From Lyophyllum atratum (Eukaryota; Basidiomycota; Agaricomycetes; Agaricales; Lyophyllaceae), in the NCBI GenBank assembly GCA_014905825.1, contig JACGCN010000001.1:930001-994000 (forward strand): a stretch of 64,000 nucleotides of DNA, given 5' to 3'. A program made the position numbers and the translations under genes. The notes under the pieces were generated by a model. It was not told the DNA's origin and searched no databases. It was given only the letters and a program-made list of their open reading frames with translations. Positions 61,646-64,000 of the stretch are shown here, in pieces. Every line of letters begins with the position of its first letter. Position 1 is the stretch's first letter.

Positions 61646-63052
61646 TCATCTGTTTCCCAAGCCGCTGAGATTCCATGCAACCTGCCTTCTCACGAGAGGA
61701 ATTATAAATATCAGTCTGAGCAGCCAGTAGTTAATGTCGAGGAACTTCGCGGCTCCCAAGACACCAGCGATGGACATGATTTTTTTAGTCAACCGAATGG
61801 TCGCAAGGGCTCGATTATGACGGGTCGAAACATGGTCGTCCAATAACTTATTCTTCTCAGGGAGTGATTCATTGGTGCATGCAGCGTGCGCTGCAAGAAC
61901 TGGGCCGAGACTGATGGCGTCGCGAATGCCCAGGTTCATCCCGAGCCCTCCAGCAGGTGAATGAATGTGGGCAGCGTCACCTACGAGGAGCACGATGCCC
62001 CTTCCGTGTTCTCCATGTGTCCCCGCAGACCCCATCCGAATTAAGAACTTATCAGCAATAGCGGCATGGGTTCTGAACCGTGTTGCCCAGATAGTCTTTG
62101 ATATATGAATGGGGTTTGGGTTGACAGATATATCCGAGGACAGATGTAGAGGCCCTTGTTCGTCAATATATTGCTGAAGATAGGAGGTAGATGGATTGGA
62201 AGGCGGTGGGCCAGCAGCTAGCGGGACATTGAACCCAATTCGATATATGGGGTCTGAGTCGGGTGATCTGGGCAGCGGGATGGTGAGGAAGAATTTTCCT
62301 CCTGAGGCCGTTGCGTGAACATTATCAGTGGGAAGATTTGGGTTACTGGAGGAGAAGGTAACGTCTGCAAGTATCATCTGTGCAAGGCGTTCATCCATCG
62401 GCAGGCCGTCCGGGTCGGCGAAACCAACACCGGCCAGTTGACGAATCTCAAGGCCAGGTCAGTGAGGCGGCTTTGCATCTTCAAATTGAGATCAGGCATA
62501 CCACAGATTTTGCACCATCAGCACCGATAACATATTGAGCCGTGATTACCTTGCCAGATTCGAAGGACACATCTAATCCACCTTGACCATTTTGTTGAAG
62601 ACCTAAAGCCCTCTCTGGTCGCAAGATTTCAACGTTCAACTCTCTGAGATGTGCCTCAAGCACTCGTTCCGTGATAGATTGAGGAATGAGAAGGACGAAA
62701 GGAAACCTGGTGTAGGGTGCAAGTGACGAAAATTCGGCCCCCATTAATAAAGGGGCATTTCTGTCGCCGATCTGCATACCGCTTCCTTTGATTCCAATTT
62801 CAACAAGAGGTTCAGCACAACCGATGGTGTCAAGAGCCTATGACAGGTTATCTTGATTATAGCTCAGCTTCTGGAAGATTTTACCTCCAAGGTTGCGGCA
62901 TGAATAGTCATCGCACGCGATGCTTCCCCTTTGGTGGCGCTTTCTTCAACAATGAGGAGGTCATGAAAGCCTTGCTTGACAAGAGAAATTGCAGCGGCGA
63001 GTCCAGTCGGGCCCGCGCCGACGATGAGTATAGTTGTTCTTTGTGTTGACAT
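61646..63052 (-). CDS. FAD-dependent aromatic-type monooxygenase (PheA/TfdB/UbiH superfamily)
   Basis: Class A flavoprotein monooxygenase using FAD and NAD(P)H; substrate unknown. ATG 63052 opens MSTQRTT, followed by the dinucleotide-binding motif ILIVGAGPTGLAAAISLVKQ. The middle carries YVIGADGAKSVV, the DG motif that contacts both cofactors. The third motif is LLVGDAAHIHSPAGGLGMNL with GIRDA, which binds the FAD phosphate and ribityl. It ends VRRQVAWNLSGLGNR. Length (roughly 430 residues) means the C-terminal thioredoxin-like domain of phenol hydroxylases is absent. Introns lie at about 62837-62885 (61-91 nt depending on site) and 62410-62500. The start lies 85 bp from the divergent DPP III start. 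A salicylate-, phenol- or polyketide-type substrate are all possible. Confidence 0.88.
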
Positions 63053-63137
63053 GCAGTGGTCGTTCAAAGTCAAGGGTGTTTGAAGTTTGGCTTCTATTCC
63101 AGTTCTGACATAATCTTGTCCGTCTGCCAAAAACGCG

Positions 63138-64000
63138 ATGTTCCGTGCCGGTCACAAGTTGCTTCGACGGCAGTATGCAATAGGACCTAATCTGACTAAC
63201 AGATTATCATCGAGGTCAAATCATAGACCTCATCCAACCCAGTTTAAGAACTTTGCGACCATGATCGACGCTCAAGCAGCAGCAGAACGATTTCTAGCGG
63301 ACCGCGCTGCTCCAATATGTAGCATGGATATTGCCAAATCGTTTGGGCAGCTGAGGTACTGTCAATCGAGTTCTCTGACATGGCTGCGTCGACTCTGATC
63401 AACCATTTAGTTCTCAGGAGAAGAAATATGCCCATTACCTGACTATCGCGTCATGGGCAGGAGCGCGGATCATTCAAGGTTCGTATGACATGCGCATTAC
63501 TAGATCACCATCTTCACCTTGAGGTGCCACTAGCACAATGGACTCCCCAGGCCACAGCTCTCTATGATCTCTTGATCCTGACATTCAGTACGCCGAACGG
63601 CACCCTTGCCGACCTTGCAGCTCTCCAGCAGCAAGCCAGTATCTCATCCAGCGAATGGGAGGACTTGTTACAATACACGACGCAGGTCAGTCCAGGAACT
63701 TACTTCAGAGTCATCGTGTGTCTAAGCTCGCAAGTTCAGACGTTGAGTAACCTTGTCAATTACAAGACCTTTGGTTTTACCAAAATATTACCTCGAGTCT
63801 CAGCGGACAAGTTCGAGGCTGTTGTCAAGCACTCAGCGAACTCTGAGAAGGCTTTGGCTCTGTGGAATGACGTGAGTGACTCACAGCGGGTGAAAAGAAC
63901 ACGCACTCACCTCAGGCAAGTTGAAAGAGCACATTTACGCATTGACTCCGGAGTCTAGCCTCTTCATTGGCAAGCGAAATCTAGGTCACGTCTCCAACTA
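63138..64000 (+). CDS. Dipeptidyl peptidase III, N-terminal part (3' end outside window)
   Basis: Zinc exopeptidase (family M49) that removes dipeptides from short peptides. Visible conserved blocks: AAPICSMDIAKSFGQL, KKYAHYLTIASWAGARIIQ, LYDLLILTFSTPNGTLADLA, SSEWEDLLQYTTQV, LSNLVNYKTFGFTKILPRVS, then after an intron HIYALTPESSLFIGKRNLGH. The last bases give VSNY, where the gene is cut. The HELLGH zinc motif lies beyond the window. Two in-frame ATGs: 63138 adds MFRAGHKLLRRQYAIGPNLT, a basic presequence-like leader; 63261 gives MIDAQAAAERFLADRAAP, the usual cytosolic start, in a better context (ACCATG). Confidence 0.93.

Noticed and set aside
57110..63052. A secondary-metabolite or sugar-utilisation cluster formed by the GH5-like gene, TPR gene and FAD monooxygenase
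   Set aside because: No synthase, transporter or regulator is present and the genes face different ways; ordinary neighbours are the simpler reading.

Overview
The window is a compact, intron-rich fungal chromosome segment. Genes are cut by many short GT-AG introns (mostly about 45-70 nt) and there are no operons. Gene families and sequence style (conventional kinesin with a fungal tail, Sec16, GT15 mannosyltransferases, PNGase A, GH5_7-type secreted protein, Pmp3-like protein) point to a mushroom-forming basidiomycete (Agaricomycetes). This assignment is inference from reading, not from a search. Both ends cut genes: the kinesin heavy chain on the left and dipeptidyl peptidase III on the right.

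Layout, left to right: kinesin-1 tail; Pumilio (PUF) RNA-binding protein; Sec16; Ost3/Ost6 and the phosphatidylinositol 4-kinase Pik1 (divergent); two tandem GT15 mannosyltransferases; Tom40; an intron-containing tRNA; a CCCH-finger coiled-coil protein; a Nur1-like membrane protein; an unrecognised coiled-coil membrane protein; mitochondrial PheRS; mitochondrial GrpE (Mge1) divergent from the trifunctional C1-THF synthase; a decayed PNGase A copy and an intact PNGase A; a Pmp3-like protein divergent from a four-finger C2H2 factor; fructose-1,6-bisphosphatase; a basic nuclear-looking protein; a probable GCIP-family protein divergent from the i-AAA protease Yme1; a 2.3 kb gene-poor gap; the Rad3/XPD helicase; a GH5-like secreted protein; a mitochondrial-looking TPR protein; an FAD monooxygenase divergent from DPP III.

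Two themes tie genes together. Secretory pathway and glycosylation: Sec16 (COPII sites), Ost3 (N-glycan transfer), Pik1 (Golgi PI4P), the two GT15 enzymes (Golgi mannosylation) and PNGase A (N-glycan removal). Mitochondrial biogenesis and quality control: Tom40, Mge1, Yme1, mitochondrial PheRS, C1-THF synthase with a possible mitochondrial leader, and the TPR protein. This looks like a housekeeping region; I see no intact transposon and no biosynthetic gene cluster.

The most unusual observations are: (1) a 6-nt micro-exon, identical in both tandem GT15 genes, that supplies the Arg-Val-Glu of the WRVEP motif; (2) a 5-nt micro-exon needed to join the kinesin tail; (3) a GH5-like secreted protein in which both catalytic glutamates and the His/Tyr pair are replaced (Asp, Gly, Gln, Phe) and which carries a long Pro/Lys/Arg-rich insertion, so probably a pseudoenzyme; (4) paired in-frame start codons in C1-THF synthase and DPP III that could give mitochondrial and cytosolic forms; (5) a tandem PNGase A pseudogene.
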